Assembly (NCBI GenBank): GCA_910578405.1
Contig: CAJTQO010000013.1
Coordinates: forward strand, 15,417-79,416
Source: an uncultured Lachnospiraceae bacterium
Lineage (GTDB): Bacteria; Bacillota; Clostridia; Lachnospirales; Lachnospiraceae
Direction of reading: 5' to 3'
DNA: 64,000 nucleotides
Below are positions 1 to 9,017 of the stretch, one piece after another. The notes under the pieces are model-generated. The model did not search any database. It was not told the DNA's origin and worked only from the letters and a program-made list of their open reading frames with translations. The position numbers and the translations under genes were made by a program. Numbering within the stretch: position 1 is the stretch's first letter; every line of letters starts with the position of its first letter.

Positions 1-1
1 G

Positions 2-115
2 GAATTGATGCATTTTTCTTATACACGGTACATTGAAAATCAAATCAGGGAGGCATTCGGCTTCCGTGGGACGCCCCTTAAATTTTTAATTAGGGAAAGG
101 AAGGAAAAGAGATAA
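2..115 (+). CDS. der: C-terminal end of GTPase Der (EngA), partial
   Basis: The reading frame is open from the left edge of the window to the TAA at 113-115. It encodes [17 protein letters not shown] followed by a Lys/Arg-rich tail, the usual end of the KH-like C-terminal domain of Der, the double-GTPase needed for assembly of the 50S ribosomal subunit. Only about 37 residues are inside the window, so the two GTPase domains cannot be seen. The next gene, plsY, starts one base after the stop; the order der-plsY-gpsA is common in Clostridia, which supports the call. Confidence 0.85.
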   Translation, partial: ELMHFSYTRYIENQIREAFGFRGTPLKFLIRERKEKR

Positions 116-116
116 A

Positions 117-767
117 GTGGAGCGGATTATATGTTTGGCAATCGGATATCTTTTTGGACTGTTTCAGACGGCTTATCTTTATGGCAAACTGCATGGCATT
201 GACATCAGGCAGCATGGGAGCGGGAATGCTGGGACAACCAATACATTGCGTGTTCTTGGGACGAAAGCGGGATTGATTGTATTTGCGGGGGATGTGCTAA
301 AGTGTATCTTTGCAGTGGTTATTTGTTCGTTGCTGTTTGGAAAATCCCATCCGGATATGATATATTTATATAAAATGTATGCGGCGGCAGGAGCCATTTT
401 AGGGCATAATTTTCCGTTCTACCTGAAGTTTAAAGGAGGGAAGGGAATTGCAGCCACGGCAGGGCTGATTTTGTCTTTTCATCCCGCTTTTCTTCCAGTA
501 GGGGCAGTGATGTTTTTTGGCGCTTTCCTTCTGACCCATTATGTGTCATTAGGCTCTCTTTTGGTTTATGCGGCTTTTATTATCCAGATTATTCTGTCGG
601 GGCAATTGGGGCTGTTTCACGGAATGACGCAGGCGGCTTTGGCAGAAATGTACATAATTGCGGGATTTCTGACAGTTATGGCATATTATAAGCACAGGGA
701 GAATATTAAAAGGCTGTTAAAAGGGGAAGAGAGGAAAACGTATCTTTTCAAAAAAAAGGATTCATAA
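117..767 (+). CDS. plsY: Glycerol-3-phosphate acyltransferase PlsY
   Basis: This is the integral membrane acyltransferase that moves an acyl group from acyl-phosphate to glycerol-3-phosphate, the first step of phospholipid synthesis in bacteria using PlsX/PlsY. The 216-residue product has about five hydrophobic segments and the family motifs GSGNAGTTNTLR (near residue 34) and GHNFPFYLKFKGGKG (near residue 96), the phosphate-binding and catalytic loops. The start is GTG at 117, behind a GGAAAGGAAGG purine run lying in the end of der, so the two are translationally coupled. gpsA, which makes its glycerol-3-phosphate substrate, follows. Confidence 0.95.
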   Translation: MERIICLAIGYLFGLFQTAYLYGKLHGIDIRQHGSGNAGTTNTLRVLGTKAGLIVFAGDVLKCIFAVVICSLLFGKSHPDMIYLYKMYAAAGAILGHNFPFYLKFKGGKGIAATAGLILSFHPAFLPVGAVMFFGAFLLTHYVSLGSLLVYAAFIIQIILSGQLGLFHGMTQAALAEMYIIAGFLTVMAYYKHRENIKRLLKGEERKTYLFKKKDS

Positions 768-842
768 CATGAGTTTCATTACATGAAACGTTAAATCTGA
801 TTTCTGTCTGGATAAAATGCCAGGGGAATGGAGGGAAGTAAA

Positions 843-1850
843 ATGGCTGCGATAGGAATGATTGGCGCCGGGAGCTGGGGGACTGCCCTGGCGGCGCTGC
901 TTCACAAAAATGGGCACGAAGTGACTATGTGGTCTGCGCTGGCGGATGAGATTGCCATGTTGGAAGCGGAACATGAGCATAAGGATAAGCTGCCGGGGGT
1001 AAAGCTGCCTGAGGATATGACATTCACCACGGATATGGAGCGGGCGGTAAAGGGACAGGACGTGCTGACGCTGGCTGTGCCGTCTCCTTATACAAGGGAA
1101 ACGGCGCGCCGGATGCGGCAATATGTGGCTAAGGGGCAGCGGATTGTGGATGTGGCCAAAGGGATAGAAGAAAAAACTTTGATGACCCTGTCCCAAATTA
1201 TCGAAGAGGAGATTCCACAGGCACAAGTGGCGGTATTGTCCGGCCCGTCCCATGCGGAAGAGGTAGGGAAGGGAATCCCAACTACGATTGTAGTAGGGGC
1301 AAAGGAAAAGAAAACGGCGGAATATCTGCAAAACTTGTTTATGAATGAGGCGTTTCGCGTTTATATCAGCCCGGATGTGCTGGGCATAGAATTGGGCGCA
1401 GCTTTGAAAAACGTAGTTGCGCTGGCGGCAGGCATTGCAGACGGTCTTGGGTACGGGGATAATACAAAGGCTGCATTGATTACAAGAGGCATTGCGGAGA
1501 TTTCCCGTCTTGGCACTGCCATGGGAGGCCGGGCGGAAACGTTCAGCGGTCTGACCGGAATCGGGGATTTGATTGTCACTTGCGCTTCCATGCATTCCAG
1601 AAACCGCAGGGCCGGTATCCTGATAGGGAAGGGATATACGATGGAAGAGGCCATGAAAGAAGTGAAAATGGTAGTGGAAGGGGTATATTCGGCGAAGGCG
1701 GCAATGGCGCTGGCTCAAAAATACAATGTGCAAATACCGATTATTGAACAGGTGAATGCGGTGCTTTTTGAGGGAAAGGCAGCGGATGAGGCGGTAAAGG
1801 AGCTGATGCTTCGGGATAAGAAGTTAGAGAATCTGGATATTCCATGGTAA
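843..1850 (+). CDS. gpsA: NAD(P)H-dependent glycerol-3-phosphate dehydrogenase
   Basis: GpsA reduces dihydroxyacetone phosphate to sn-glycerol-3-phosphate in the cytosol, feeding PlsY directly upstream. The protein is 335 residues, normal for the family. The N-terminal Rossmann motif GAGSWGTALA lies at residues 8-17, SGPSHAEE is the mid-protein family motif, and catalytic lysine K189 sits in GAALKN. An in-frame ATG at 828 exists, but ATG 843 is preferred because GGAGGG at 830-835 stands at the right distance from it and the Rossmann strand then begins at once. It probably shares a transcript with der and plsY. Confidence 0.95.
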   Translation: MAAIGMIGAGSWGTALAALLHKNGHEVTMWSALADEIAMLEAEHEHKDKLPGVKLPEDMTFTTDMERAVKGQDVLTLAVPSPYTRETARRMRQYVAKGQRIVDVAKGIEEKTLMTLSQIIEEEIPQAQVAVLSGPSHAEEVGKGIPTTIVVGAKEKKTAEYLQNLFMNEAFRVYISPDVLGIELGAALKNVVALAAGIADGLGYGDNTKAALITRGIAEISRLGTAMGGRAETFSGLTGIGDLIVTCASMHSRNRRAGILIGKGYTMEEAMKEVKMVVEGVYSAKAAMALAQKYNVQIPIIEQVNAVLFEGKAADEAVKELMLRDKKLENLDIPW

Positions 1851-1943
1851 GGCCCGTAAGCTTGCTTTTATTTGGGGAATATCGTAAGATATAAATAAAG
1901 TAATGCGCAGCAGGAGAAGGCATTCCCGGCGCGCGGAAAGAGG

Positions 1944-2771
1944 ATGAGGATGGGTGAAATGAGACAGGAATTTGGCAGTACCTCGCAGTATGTGGCTTCA
2001 GAGCAGTTAATGGCAAGTGTGAATGTGGCGATTGCTTTGCAGAAGCCGCTTTTGATTAAGGGGGAGCCTGGGACAGGGAAAACGATGTTGGCAGAGGCTG
2101 TTGCAAAGTCGTTAGGCAAGAAGCTGATTATATGGAATATTAAATCAACGACAAAAGCGCAGGAAGGGCTCTATGTCTATGATACGATTCAGAGGTTATA
2201 TGACGGGCAGTTCGGAGAAGAGGGTGTGGATGACATTGCCCGGTACATTAAACTGGGGAAGCTGGGAGAGGCTTTTGACAGTGAGGAACAGGCAGTGCTT
2301 TTAATTGATGAAATTGACAAAGCGGACTTGGAATTTCCCAATGACCTTTTATGGGAGCTGGATCAGATGGAGTTTTATATCCATGAAACGAAAAGGACAG
2401 TGAAGGCCAAACACCGTCCAATCGTTATTATTACATCCAATGCAGAGAAAGAACTGCCGGATGCGTTCCTGCGCAGATGCATATTCCATTATATAGATTT
2501 CCCGGACGCGGAATTGATGGAGGAGATTGTAAAAACCCATTTTCCTAAGATTGAGGAAAATCTGTTAAAAAATGCCATGGATGTCTTTTATTGGATTCGC
2601 TCCTTAAAGGATGTGCGCAAGAAACCAAGCACTTCCGAATTGATTGACTGGGTCAATGCGCTTCAGATTGGCGGGATACCTTTGGAGAAAATCAGGAAGG
2701 AACTGCCTTTTGTCGGAGTGATTGTGAAGAAAGACGAAGATATGGAGACGGTAAAGGGGAGTGTGCGGTAG
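1944..2771 (+). CDS. MoxR-family AAA+ ATPase
   Basis: A 275-residue AAA+ ATPase of the MoxR type, a group that acts as chaperone or remodeller together with von Willebrand A proteins. Walker A is GEPGTGKT at residues 40-47, Walker B is LLIDEID at 119-125, and a sensor/arginine-finger stretch ITSNAEKELPDAFLRRC follows. The downstream gene encodes a VWA protein, the standard partner arrangement. Target and cofactor are not evident from sequence. Three in-frame ATGs (1944, 1950, 1959) lie close together after AAGAGG and GAGG; 1950 or 1959 has better spacing, so the start is uncertain by a few residues. Confidence 0.85.
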   Translation: MRMGEMRQEFGSTSQYVASEQLMASVNVAIALQKPLLIKGEPGTGKTMLAEAVAKSLGKKLIIWNIKSTTKAQEGLYVYDTIQRLYDGQFGEEGVDDIARYIKLGKLGEAFDSEEQAVLLIDEIDKADLEFPNDLLWELDQMEFYIHETKRTVKAKHRPIVIITSNAEKELPDAFLRRCIFHYIDFPDAELMEEIVKTHFPKIEENLLKNAMDVFYWIRSLKDVRKKPSTSELIDWVNALQIGGIPLEKIRKELPFVGVIVKKDEDMETVKGSVR

Positions 2772-2822
2772 GCAGACGTCTGTCTGGCTTTTCGTATGGC
2801 AGGCTGCAGAAAGGCAGGGGAT

Positions 2823-4025
2823 ATGTTCGGCAAATTTTTTGACGCCTTAAAAGCGAAGGGGCTGAATGTGACGCTAAGCGAATGGCTGACGTTGCAGGAC
2901 GCATTGGATAAGGGGCTGTGCGGCAGCAGCCTGACGGAATTTTATTATGTGGCAAGGATGATTTTGGTAAAGAGTGAAACGGAGTATGACAAATTTGATT
3001 TGGCTTTTGAAGAGCAGTTTAAGGGGATTCATTCGGATGATGAGATTACTTCCCAAATGCTTAGATGGCTGGACAAGTCGGATATGATGGAATTAGCCCA
3101 TGAGGAAGCCAGGGATCACTTAAACCGGATGGAAGAAGTGCAAATCGACAAAGAAGACGTGGAAGAGAAGTTTAAGCAACGGTTAAAAGACCAGGACAGT
3201 GAACACAATGGCGGGAGCTTCTGGATTGGAACGATGGGGAAGACTTCATTTGGAAATACCGGAGGGAATGTGGGAGGCGTCCGTGTGGGAGGCGCTACCG
3301 GTTATCAGTCGGCGTTTTCGGTAGTGGGAGCGAGAAAATACAGGGACTTTAGGGATGACAAAATCATTGACAATCGGCAATTTATGCAAGCGCTGCGCAG
3401 GCTTCGTCAGTTTTCAACGAAGCTGGATATTCCAAAGACAGAACTGGATATTAACGGCACTATTGACAAGACTTGCAACAACGGCGGCTGTCTGCAGATT
3501 GTGATGGAAAAGCCGAGGAAAAATTCGGTGAAACTGCTGTTGCTTATGGATTCCGGCGGGACAATGATTCCCTATACTACATTGTTAAACGAGCTGTTCC
3601 AGTCGGTGCATAAGTCCAACCATTATAAAGATGTGAAAACTTATTATTTCCACAATTGCATCTATAGCAAACTATATAAAACGCCGGAATGTGAAAATGG
3701 TGATTGGATTGATACGGAATGGATGTTCCGCAATCTGGACAGCGATTATAAAGTAATTATTGTGGGGGATGCAGCCATGGCGCCGGAAGAGTTGTATTCT
3801 ACCACAGGCAACTACCGGGGGCCTAATGGTGGATTGGCAGGCATGGACTGGCTGCTTCTTATGAAAAAACATTATAAGAAAATTGTGTGGATGAACCCAA
3901 AGATGGCGCCCGGCAATGCGCCTTGGCGGGAAGCCGAAACAGCGATTAAGAATATATTTCCCATGTATAAACTTACCGTAGACGGCCTGAATCAGGCGAT
4001 GGTGAAATTAATGGTAAATAAATAG
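2823..4025 (+). CDS. VWA-domain (CoxE-like) protein, partner of MoxR ATPase
   Basis: A 400-residue protein whose C-terminal half is a von Willebrand A/CoxE-like domain. The metal-site loop reads LLLMDSGGTM with D243, a variant of the DxSxS MIDAS signature in which the second serine is a glycine. The N-terminal half is helical and charged, followed by a Gly-rich stretch (around residues 130-160). It follows the MoxR ATPase by about 50 bp and very likely works with it. ATG 2823 (MFGKFF) is chosen over ATG 2796 because AGGCAGGGG precedes it. No signal peptide is seen, so the pair is cytosolic. Substrate unknown. Confidence 0.75.
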   Translation: MFGKFFDALKAKGLNVTLSEWLTLQDALDKGLCGSSLTEFYYVARMILVKSETEYDKFDLAFEEQFKGIHSDDEITSQMLRWLDKSDMMELAHEEARDHLNRMEEVQIDKEDVEEKFKQRLKDQDSEHNGGSFWIGTMGKTSFGNTGGNVGGVRVGGATGYQSAFSVVGARKYRDFRDDKIIDNRQFMQALRRLRQFSTKLDIPKTELDINGTIDKTCNNGGCLQIVMEKPRKNSVKLLLLMDSGGTMIPYTTLLNELFQSVHKSNHYKDVKTYYFHNCIYSKLYKTPECENGDWIDTEWMFRNLDSDYKVIIVGDAAMAPEELYSTTGNYRGPNGGLAGMDWLLLMKKHYKKIVWMNPKMAPGNAPWREAETAIKNIFPMYKLTVDGLNQAMVKLMVNK

Positions 4026-4032
4026 GAATTAT

Positions 4033-4103
4033 GCAAAAACCTCCTTATGGAAGGCTATGGATTGTTTTATGCAATGCTTAGTCTTTGGTAAGGAGTTTTT
4101 TGC
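4033..4103 (+). terminator. Inverted repeat with T-run after VWA gene
   Basis: A 15-base arm at 4033-4047 (GCAAAAACCTCCTTA) is matched by 4089-4103 (TAAGGAGTTTTTTGC) with one mismatch; the second arm contains six T residues. The loop is long (about 41 bases). It can act as a factor-independent terminator after the MoxR/VWA pair. The rest of the 4026-4314 gap shows no recognised riboswitch or gene. Confidence 0.5.
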
Positions 4104-4314
4104 AACTGTGAATTAGGAAGCTATGTTCCGGGCACGGAGGGGAACGCTGTTTGTTACATGAAGTTCTCTTCTTTTTTTATTATTGTAGTTTTCGCAAATC
4201 CATGGTAACATAATCACAGCGTTATATTGTGGAGAAAAGACATATGGTGAATGTAACGCCATGGATGAATTTGGTATGCATATTTGAAGAAATGCCATAT
4301 ATAGGAGTAATCAG

Positions 4315-6735
4315 ATGACAAGAGAAGAATTTCAGACATTAGGGAAAGGATACCCCATTTATCTGGATGGCGCCACAGGCTCCAACCTGCAAAGGCGGGG
4401 TATGCCTGCCGGGGTATGCCCGGAAGAATGGATTTTAGGCAACAAAGAAGTGTTGATTGGACTGCAGAGGGAGTTTGTTGCGGCAGGCACGGATATTTTA
4501 TATGCGCCTACATTTTCGGCAAATGCTGTTAAGTTGAAGGAATATGGGCTGGCAGACCGAATTGGCCAGATGAACCGGGAACTGGTGGCTTTATCCAAAG
4601 AAGCGGCCGGGGGCAAGTGTCTGGTGGCCGGGGATTTGACCATGACCGGGGAACAGCTTGCTCCCATGGGGACTATGGATTTTGAACAATTAATTCAGAT
4701 TTATAAAGAGCAGATTCGTTATCTGGAAGAAGCAGGTGTGGATCTCCTTGTAGTGGAAACTATGATGAGCCTGCAGGAGAGCAGGGCGGCTTTGATTGCA
4801 GCAAAGGAAAGCTGTGCGCTTCCGGTGATGGTGACTATGACTTTTGAAGCGGATGGGCGGACACTGTACGGCACGGACGCTAGGACTGCGGCCGTAGTGT
4901 TGGAGAGCCTGGGAGCGGCGGCTATCGGGGCCAATTGTTCCACAGGGCCGGACAAAATGGCGGCGGTTATCCGCGCTATGGCAGAAGTGACCACAATTCC
5001 GATTATTGCAAAACCAAATGCAGGGCTTCCAGCCCTGGATACAGAGGGGAATACGGTTTATGATATGGAAAGCGGCGAATTTGCGGACGGAATGGTGCAG
5101 TTGGTGGAAGCCGGAGCATCCATATTAGGAGGATGCTGCGGGACGACGCCGGAATTTATCCGCAGGCTGAAAGAGCGTACCGGGCAGATGGCAGTAAAGG
5201 AACGGGCAAAGCCAGACAAACGCTATCTGACTTCCGAACGCAGAACGATAGCTTTTGGCTTAGAGGACAATTTTATCATTGTTGGTGAACGGATTAATCC
5301 AACAGGGAAGAAAAAACTTCAGGAACAACTCCGGCAGGGAAATCTGGATATGGTGGCGCAGTTTGCGGAAGAGCAGGAAAACTGCGGAGCCGGAATACTG
5401 GATGTGAATATGGGAATGAGCGGCATTGATGAAAAGGAGATGATGCTGCGCGCCCTGGAAGAAGTGGCAGGCGTGACTTCCCTTCCCCTATCCCTGGATT
5501 CCAGCCATGTGGATGTACTGGAAGCCGCGCTGAGGCGTTATCCGGGACGGGCGCTGATTAATTCCATATCTTATGAAAAGGTAAAATTTGAAAACTTGCT
5601 GCCCCTTGCCAAAAAATATGGAGCTATGTTTATCCTGTTGCCTTTATCGGACGAAGGACTGCCAAAGGATTTGGCGCAAAAGAAGGAAATCATTGAGAAG
5701 ATTACCAGCCGGGCGCTGGAATTGGGCATGGACTCAAAGGACATTGTAGTGGATGGTCTGGTTACTACGGTTGGGGCAAATAAAAAAGCCGCCTTGGAAA
5801 CCTTGGAAACCATCCGTTATTGCAAGGAAAAAGGATATGCTACAGTGTGCGGCCTTTCCAATATTTCCTTTGGACTTCCGCAGAGAGGGTATGTTAATGC
5901 AGCGTTTCTGACTATGGCCATACAGGCTGGACTGACTATGGCTATTGCTAACCCATCCCAAGAGCTTCTGGTGAGCAGCGCATTTGCTTCCGATTTGCTT
6001 TTAAATAAAGAAGAAGCGGATATCCGCTATATCCAGTGCATGAACGACAGGCAGCCAGACGCTCTCCTAACAGGCAAGCCTAAGGACTCATTGGCCGTGA
6101 CAGCGGCGGATAAGGTGAGAGAAGCTGTGCTGAAGGGAAACCGGAAAAAAATTACGGAATATACGGCAGACGTTTTAAAAGAGGGCATGGCGCCTCAAGA
6201 GGTTTTGAATGGGATACTGCTGCCTGCAATCAATGAAGTAGGCGATTTATTTGATAAAGGGAAATATTTCCTGCCCCAGTTAATTGCCGGCGCAGAGGCT
6301 ATGAAGACTGCCATCGAATATCTGGAGCCGCTTTTGGCTAAAGAGGGTGGGAGCAAAGAAATGCCTGCCATTGTCATTGCAACCGTGGAAGGGGATATCC
6401 ATGACATAGGCAAAAACCTGGTGGCCCTGATGTTGAAAAATTATGGTTTCCAAGTAATTGACTTGGGCAAAGATGTGCCGAAGGAAGAGATTATCGCGGC
6501 GGCAAAGGAACATCATGCCAGCATAATAGCATTGTCTGCGCTGATGACCACAACCATGCAGGAAATGAAGCAGGTGATTGATTATGCCAGGGAACAGCAA
6601 GTGGATGCCAAAATCATTATCGGCGGAGCTGTCATAACCCAGGAATATGCAGATGAAATAGGAGCGGATGGATATTCCGGTGATGCAGCGGATGCGGTAA
6701 AATTAGCCAAACGGATACTGAATATGAATGACTGA
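4315..6735 (+). CDS. metH: Cobalamin-dependent methionine synthase, short form without reactivation domain
   Basis: The 806-residue enzyme transfers a methyl group from methyltetrahydrofolate through cobalamin to homocysteine. Order of domains: homocysteine methyltransferase (about 1-295, zinc ligands in GANCST and GGCCGTTP), pterin-binding domain (about 320-590, opening NFIIVGERINPTGKKK), cobalamin cap and cobalamin-binding domain (about 600-806, with the cobalt-ligand motif DIHDIGKN near residue 694). The C-terminal AdoMet reactivation domain of E. coli MetH (about 1227 residues) is absent, as in many Clostridia, where a separate protein may do that job. No S-box or cobalamin riboswitch was recognised upstream. 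AGGAG at about 4302 supports the start. Confidence 0.92.
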   Translation: MTREEFQTLGKGYPIYLDGATGSNLQRRGMPAGVCPEEWILGNKEVLIGLQREFVAAGTDILYAPTFSANAVKLKEYGLADRIGQMNRELVALSKEAAGGKCLVAGDLTMTGEQLAPMGTMDFEQLIQIYKEQIRYLEEAGVDLLVVETMMSLQESRAALIAAKESCALPVMVTMTFEADGRTLYGTDARTAAVVLESLGAAAIGANCSTGPDKMAAVIRAMAEVTTIPIIAKPNAGLPALDTEGNTVYDMESGEFADGMVQLVEAGASILGGCCGTTPEFIRRLKERTGQMAVKERAKPDKRYLTSERRTIAFGLEDNFIIVGERINPTGKKKLQEQLRQGNLDMVAQFAEEQENCGAGILDVNMGMSGIDEKEMMLRALEEVAGVTSLPLSLDSSHVDVLEAALRRYPGRALINSISYEKVKFENLLPLAKKYGAMFILLPLSDEGLPKDLAQKKEIIEKITSRALELGMDSKDIVVDGLVTTVGANKKAALETLETIRYCKEKGYATVCGLSNISFGLPQRGYVNAAFLTMAIQAGLTMAIANPSQELLVSSAFASDLLLNKEEADIRYIQCMNDRQPDALLTGKPKDSLAVTAADKVREAVLKGNRKKITEYTADVLKEGMAPQEVLNGILLPAINEVGDLFDKGKYFLPQLIAGAEAMKTAIEYLEPLLAKEGGSKEMPAIVIATVEGDIHDIGKNLVALMLKNYGFQVIDLGKDVPKEEIIAAAKEHHASIIALSALMTTTMQEMKQVIDYAREQQVDAKIIIGGAVITQEYADEIGADGYSGDAADAVKLAKRILNMND

Positions 6736-6826
6736 CCGGGTCGATAATGCGTTTGGAATGGCATAAACCAGAAAAAGCGAACAGCATGAAGCAGTCAGAA
6801 AAGAAAAAGGAGATGAGGTTTTTGAT

Positions 6827-8455
6827 ATGATAGGAGCAGATGCGATTGTAAAATGTTTGGAAGCGGAAGGGGTAGAATATGTATTCGGGTATCCGGGGGT
6901 GGCAATCTGTCCCTTTTATAATAGCATTCTGGATTCCGGCATCCGTACTATATTGATACGGACGGAGCAGAATGCAGCCCATGCGGCCAGCGGAGTGGCC
7001 AGGATATCGGGCAGGCCGGGGGTTTGCGCAGTTACTTCAGGGCCAGGGGCAACCAATGTGATTACTGGCATTGCTACAGCTTTTGCAGACAGTATCCCGT
7101 TGGTGTGCATTACAGGGCAGGTAAACAGTGAACTGATTGGCAGCGATGTCTTCCAGGAGGCGGATATTACCGGGGCTGTGGAGTCTTTTGTCAAATATAG
7201 CTATCTGATTAAAAATGCCGCCGACATCCCAAAGGTATTCAAGGAGGCATTCCACATTGCCAATACCGGGCGGAAGGGGCCGGTGTTGATTGATATTCCC
7301 ATTGATGTCCAGAATGCGTCTGTTACCAGATTCCATTACCCGGAAGAAGTGAATATGCGGACATATAAGCCTACGGTGAAAGGGAATATGGCGCAAATTA
7401 AAAAGGTAGTCAAAGAATTGGAAAAAGCGAAACGGCCGATTATCTGCGCTGGGGGCGGCGTGTTATTAAGCGATGGCGGGGAAGCCGTGCGGAATTTTTC
7501 CGAAAAATACCGGATTCCTGTGGTTTCCACTATGATGGGGATTGGCGTTATGCCTACCAGGCATCCACTGTATTATGGCATGGTAGGAAATAACGGAAAG
7601 CCGTATGCCAACCGTGCCATGAACGAATCGGATTTGCTTTTAATGGTGGGCGCCAGGGTGGCAGACCGCGCGGTCAGCCAGCCGGATTTAATAACCAATA
7701 ATAAGGTGCTGATTCATATGGATGTGGACCCGGCGGAAATCGGAAAAAATGTTGGCCCGCATATTCCGTTGGTGGGGGATGTGAAACATATTTTTGAAGA
7801 CCTGACGGCGCAAGATATAGACAGCGGCCATACATACCAGGCTTATGGAGAATGGGTCAGCCTGTTGGATGAGTACCGGGAACAAATGGAAGTCAAAAGG
7901 AATCCAAAGAAAGGGTATGTTGATCCGGCTGGGTTTATAGCCATGCTTTCCGAAAAAATGGAGGAAGACGGCATTTACGTAGCGGATGTGGGGCAGAACC
8001 AGATTTGGTCTTGCGGCTATCATGTGGTGCGCAGGGGGCGTTTCTTAACTTCGGGCGGTATGGGAACCATGGGTTATTCCATTCCGGCTGCCATGGGGGC
8101 AAAGCTGGCAGACAGAGGACGCCAGGTGGTTGCCGTATGCGGGGACGGTTCCTTCCAGATGTCTATGATGGAGCTGGCGACTATGCGTCAGCATGGAATT
8201 CCGGTGAAAATCGTTGTGTTAAAAAACAATTATCTTGGCATGGTAAGGCAGTTCCAGCATTATAACTATAAAGACCGTTATTCCGTTGTGGATCTTTCCG
8301 GCAGCCCGGATTTGGAGAAGCTGACGTCGGCATATGATATGGATTTCCTGCGCTTGTCTGATATGGAAAGAGCGGAAGAAACGATTGACGCTTTTTTGAA
8401 GGGGGATCGTTCTGTATTGTTGGAATGTTTGATTGACCCTATGGATCTGGTATAG
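6827..8455 (+). CDS. ilvB: Acetolactate synthase large (catalytic) subunit
   Basis: This thiamine-diphosphate enzyme condenses two pyruvates to acetolactate (or pyruvate with 2-ketobutyrate), the first common step of valine, leucine and isoleucine synthesis. The 542-residue protein has the catalytic glutamate E47 (RTEQNAAHAASG), a central FAD/NAD-fold domain and the ThDP motif GDGSFQMS ending in NN (near residue 439). The adjoining ACT-domain gene, ilvN, shows this is the biosynthetic AHAS type. AGGAG precedes the ATG at some distance. About 90 bp separate it from metH, with no clear terminator. Confidence 0.92.
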   Translation: MIGADAIVKCLEAEGVEYVFGYPGVAICPFYNSILDSGIRTILIRTEQNAAHAASGVARISGRPGVCAVTSGPGATNVITGIATAFADSIPLVCITGQVNSELIGSDVFQEADITGAVESFVKYSYLIKNAADIPKVFKEAFHIANTGRKGPVLIDIPIDVQNASVTRFHYPEEVNMRTYKPTVKGNMAQIKKVVKELEKAKRPIICAGGGVLLSDGGEAVRNFSEKYRIPVVSTMMGIGVMPTRHPLYYGMVGNNGKPYANRAMNESDLLLMVGARVADRAVSQPDLITNNKVLIHMDVDPAEIGKNVGPHIPLVGDVKHIFEDLTAQDIDSGHTYQAYGEWVSLLDEYREQMEVKRNPKKGYVDPAGFIAMLSEKMEEDGIYVADVGQNQIWSCGYHVVRRGRFLTSGGMGTMGYSIPAAMGAKLADRGRQVVAVCGDGSFQMSMMELATMRQHGIPVKIVVLKNNYLGMVRQFQHYNYKDRYSVVDLSGSPDLEKLTSAYDMDFLRLSDMERAEETIDAFLKGDRSVLLECLIDPMDLV

Positions 8456-8474
8456 GCATTAGGAGGTGGAAGGG

Positions 8475-8963
8475 ATGAAAAAAATATATTCGGTTTCCGT
8501 GGAAAACCGTTCCGGGGTTTTGTGTAAAGTGGCAGGGCTGTTTTCCAGGAGGTGCTTTAATATTGATTCCCTGGCAGTAGGGGAGACGGACGACCCGGCA
8601 GTTTCCTGTATGACGATTGTCAGCAGCGGGGATGAGAGGACTATTGAACAGATTGAAAAACAGTTGAATAAAAAGCTGGATGTGATTAAAGTAAAGACCT
8701 TTGATGAAAACGCCAGCATCAGCCGGGAACTAATGTTGATTAAGGTGAAATATAACCGCAGCAATCGTCGGGATATTATGGAAAATTGCGATATTATGAA
8801 AGCGCAGATTGTGGATATGTCCAAAAATATGATGATTATTCAGATTTGCGATGAACCGGAACGGATTCAGTTGTTTATCCGGATGCTGCAGACGATTAGC
8901 ATTGTGGAGGTGGCAAGAACCGGGACATTGGCTTTGCCCAAATGCCGGGATGCGGAGAATTGA
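8475..8963 (+). CDS. ilvN: Acetolactate synthase small (regulatory) subunit
   Basis: IlvN binds branched-chain amino acids and confers feedback control on IlvB. The 162-residue protein opens with an ACT domain (MKKIYSVSVENRSGVLCKVAGLFSRR) and ends in the typical small-subunit C-terminal domain. ATG 8475 is chosen over the in-frame GTG 8466 because AGGAGG at 8461-8466 overlaps the GTG and is correctly spaced for the ATG. The gene begins 19 bases after the ilvB stop, so the subunits are co-expressed. Confidence 0.93.
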   Translation: MKKIYSVSVENRSGVLCKVAGLFSRRCFNIDSLAVGETDDPAVSCMTIVSSGDERTIEQIEKQLNKKLDVIKVKTFDENASISRELMLIKVKYNRSNRRDIMENCDIMKAQIVDMSKNMMIIQICDEPERIQLFIRMLQTISIVEVARTGTLALPKCRDAEN

Positions 8964-9017
8964 AAGGAAATCTCAATAAATATCTCATTTGAAAAATAAA
9001 AGTTTGGAGGCGTGGAT

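Noticed and set aside
762..1733. Long antisense open frame (323 codons) opposite gpsA
   Set aside because: It lies wholly against a well-supported gene, has no ribosome site, and its His/Arg-rich composition is that of a shadow frame. Many similar antisense frames were left out for the same reason.
4026..4314. Possible S-box or cobalamin riboswitch before metH
   Set aside because: None of the recognisable core elements of either class could be read in this gap; only a terminator-like repeat is present.
8964..9017. T-box leader for trpS
   Set aside because: Only 48 bp separate it from ilvN, far too short for a T-box, and no T-box bulge sequence is present.
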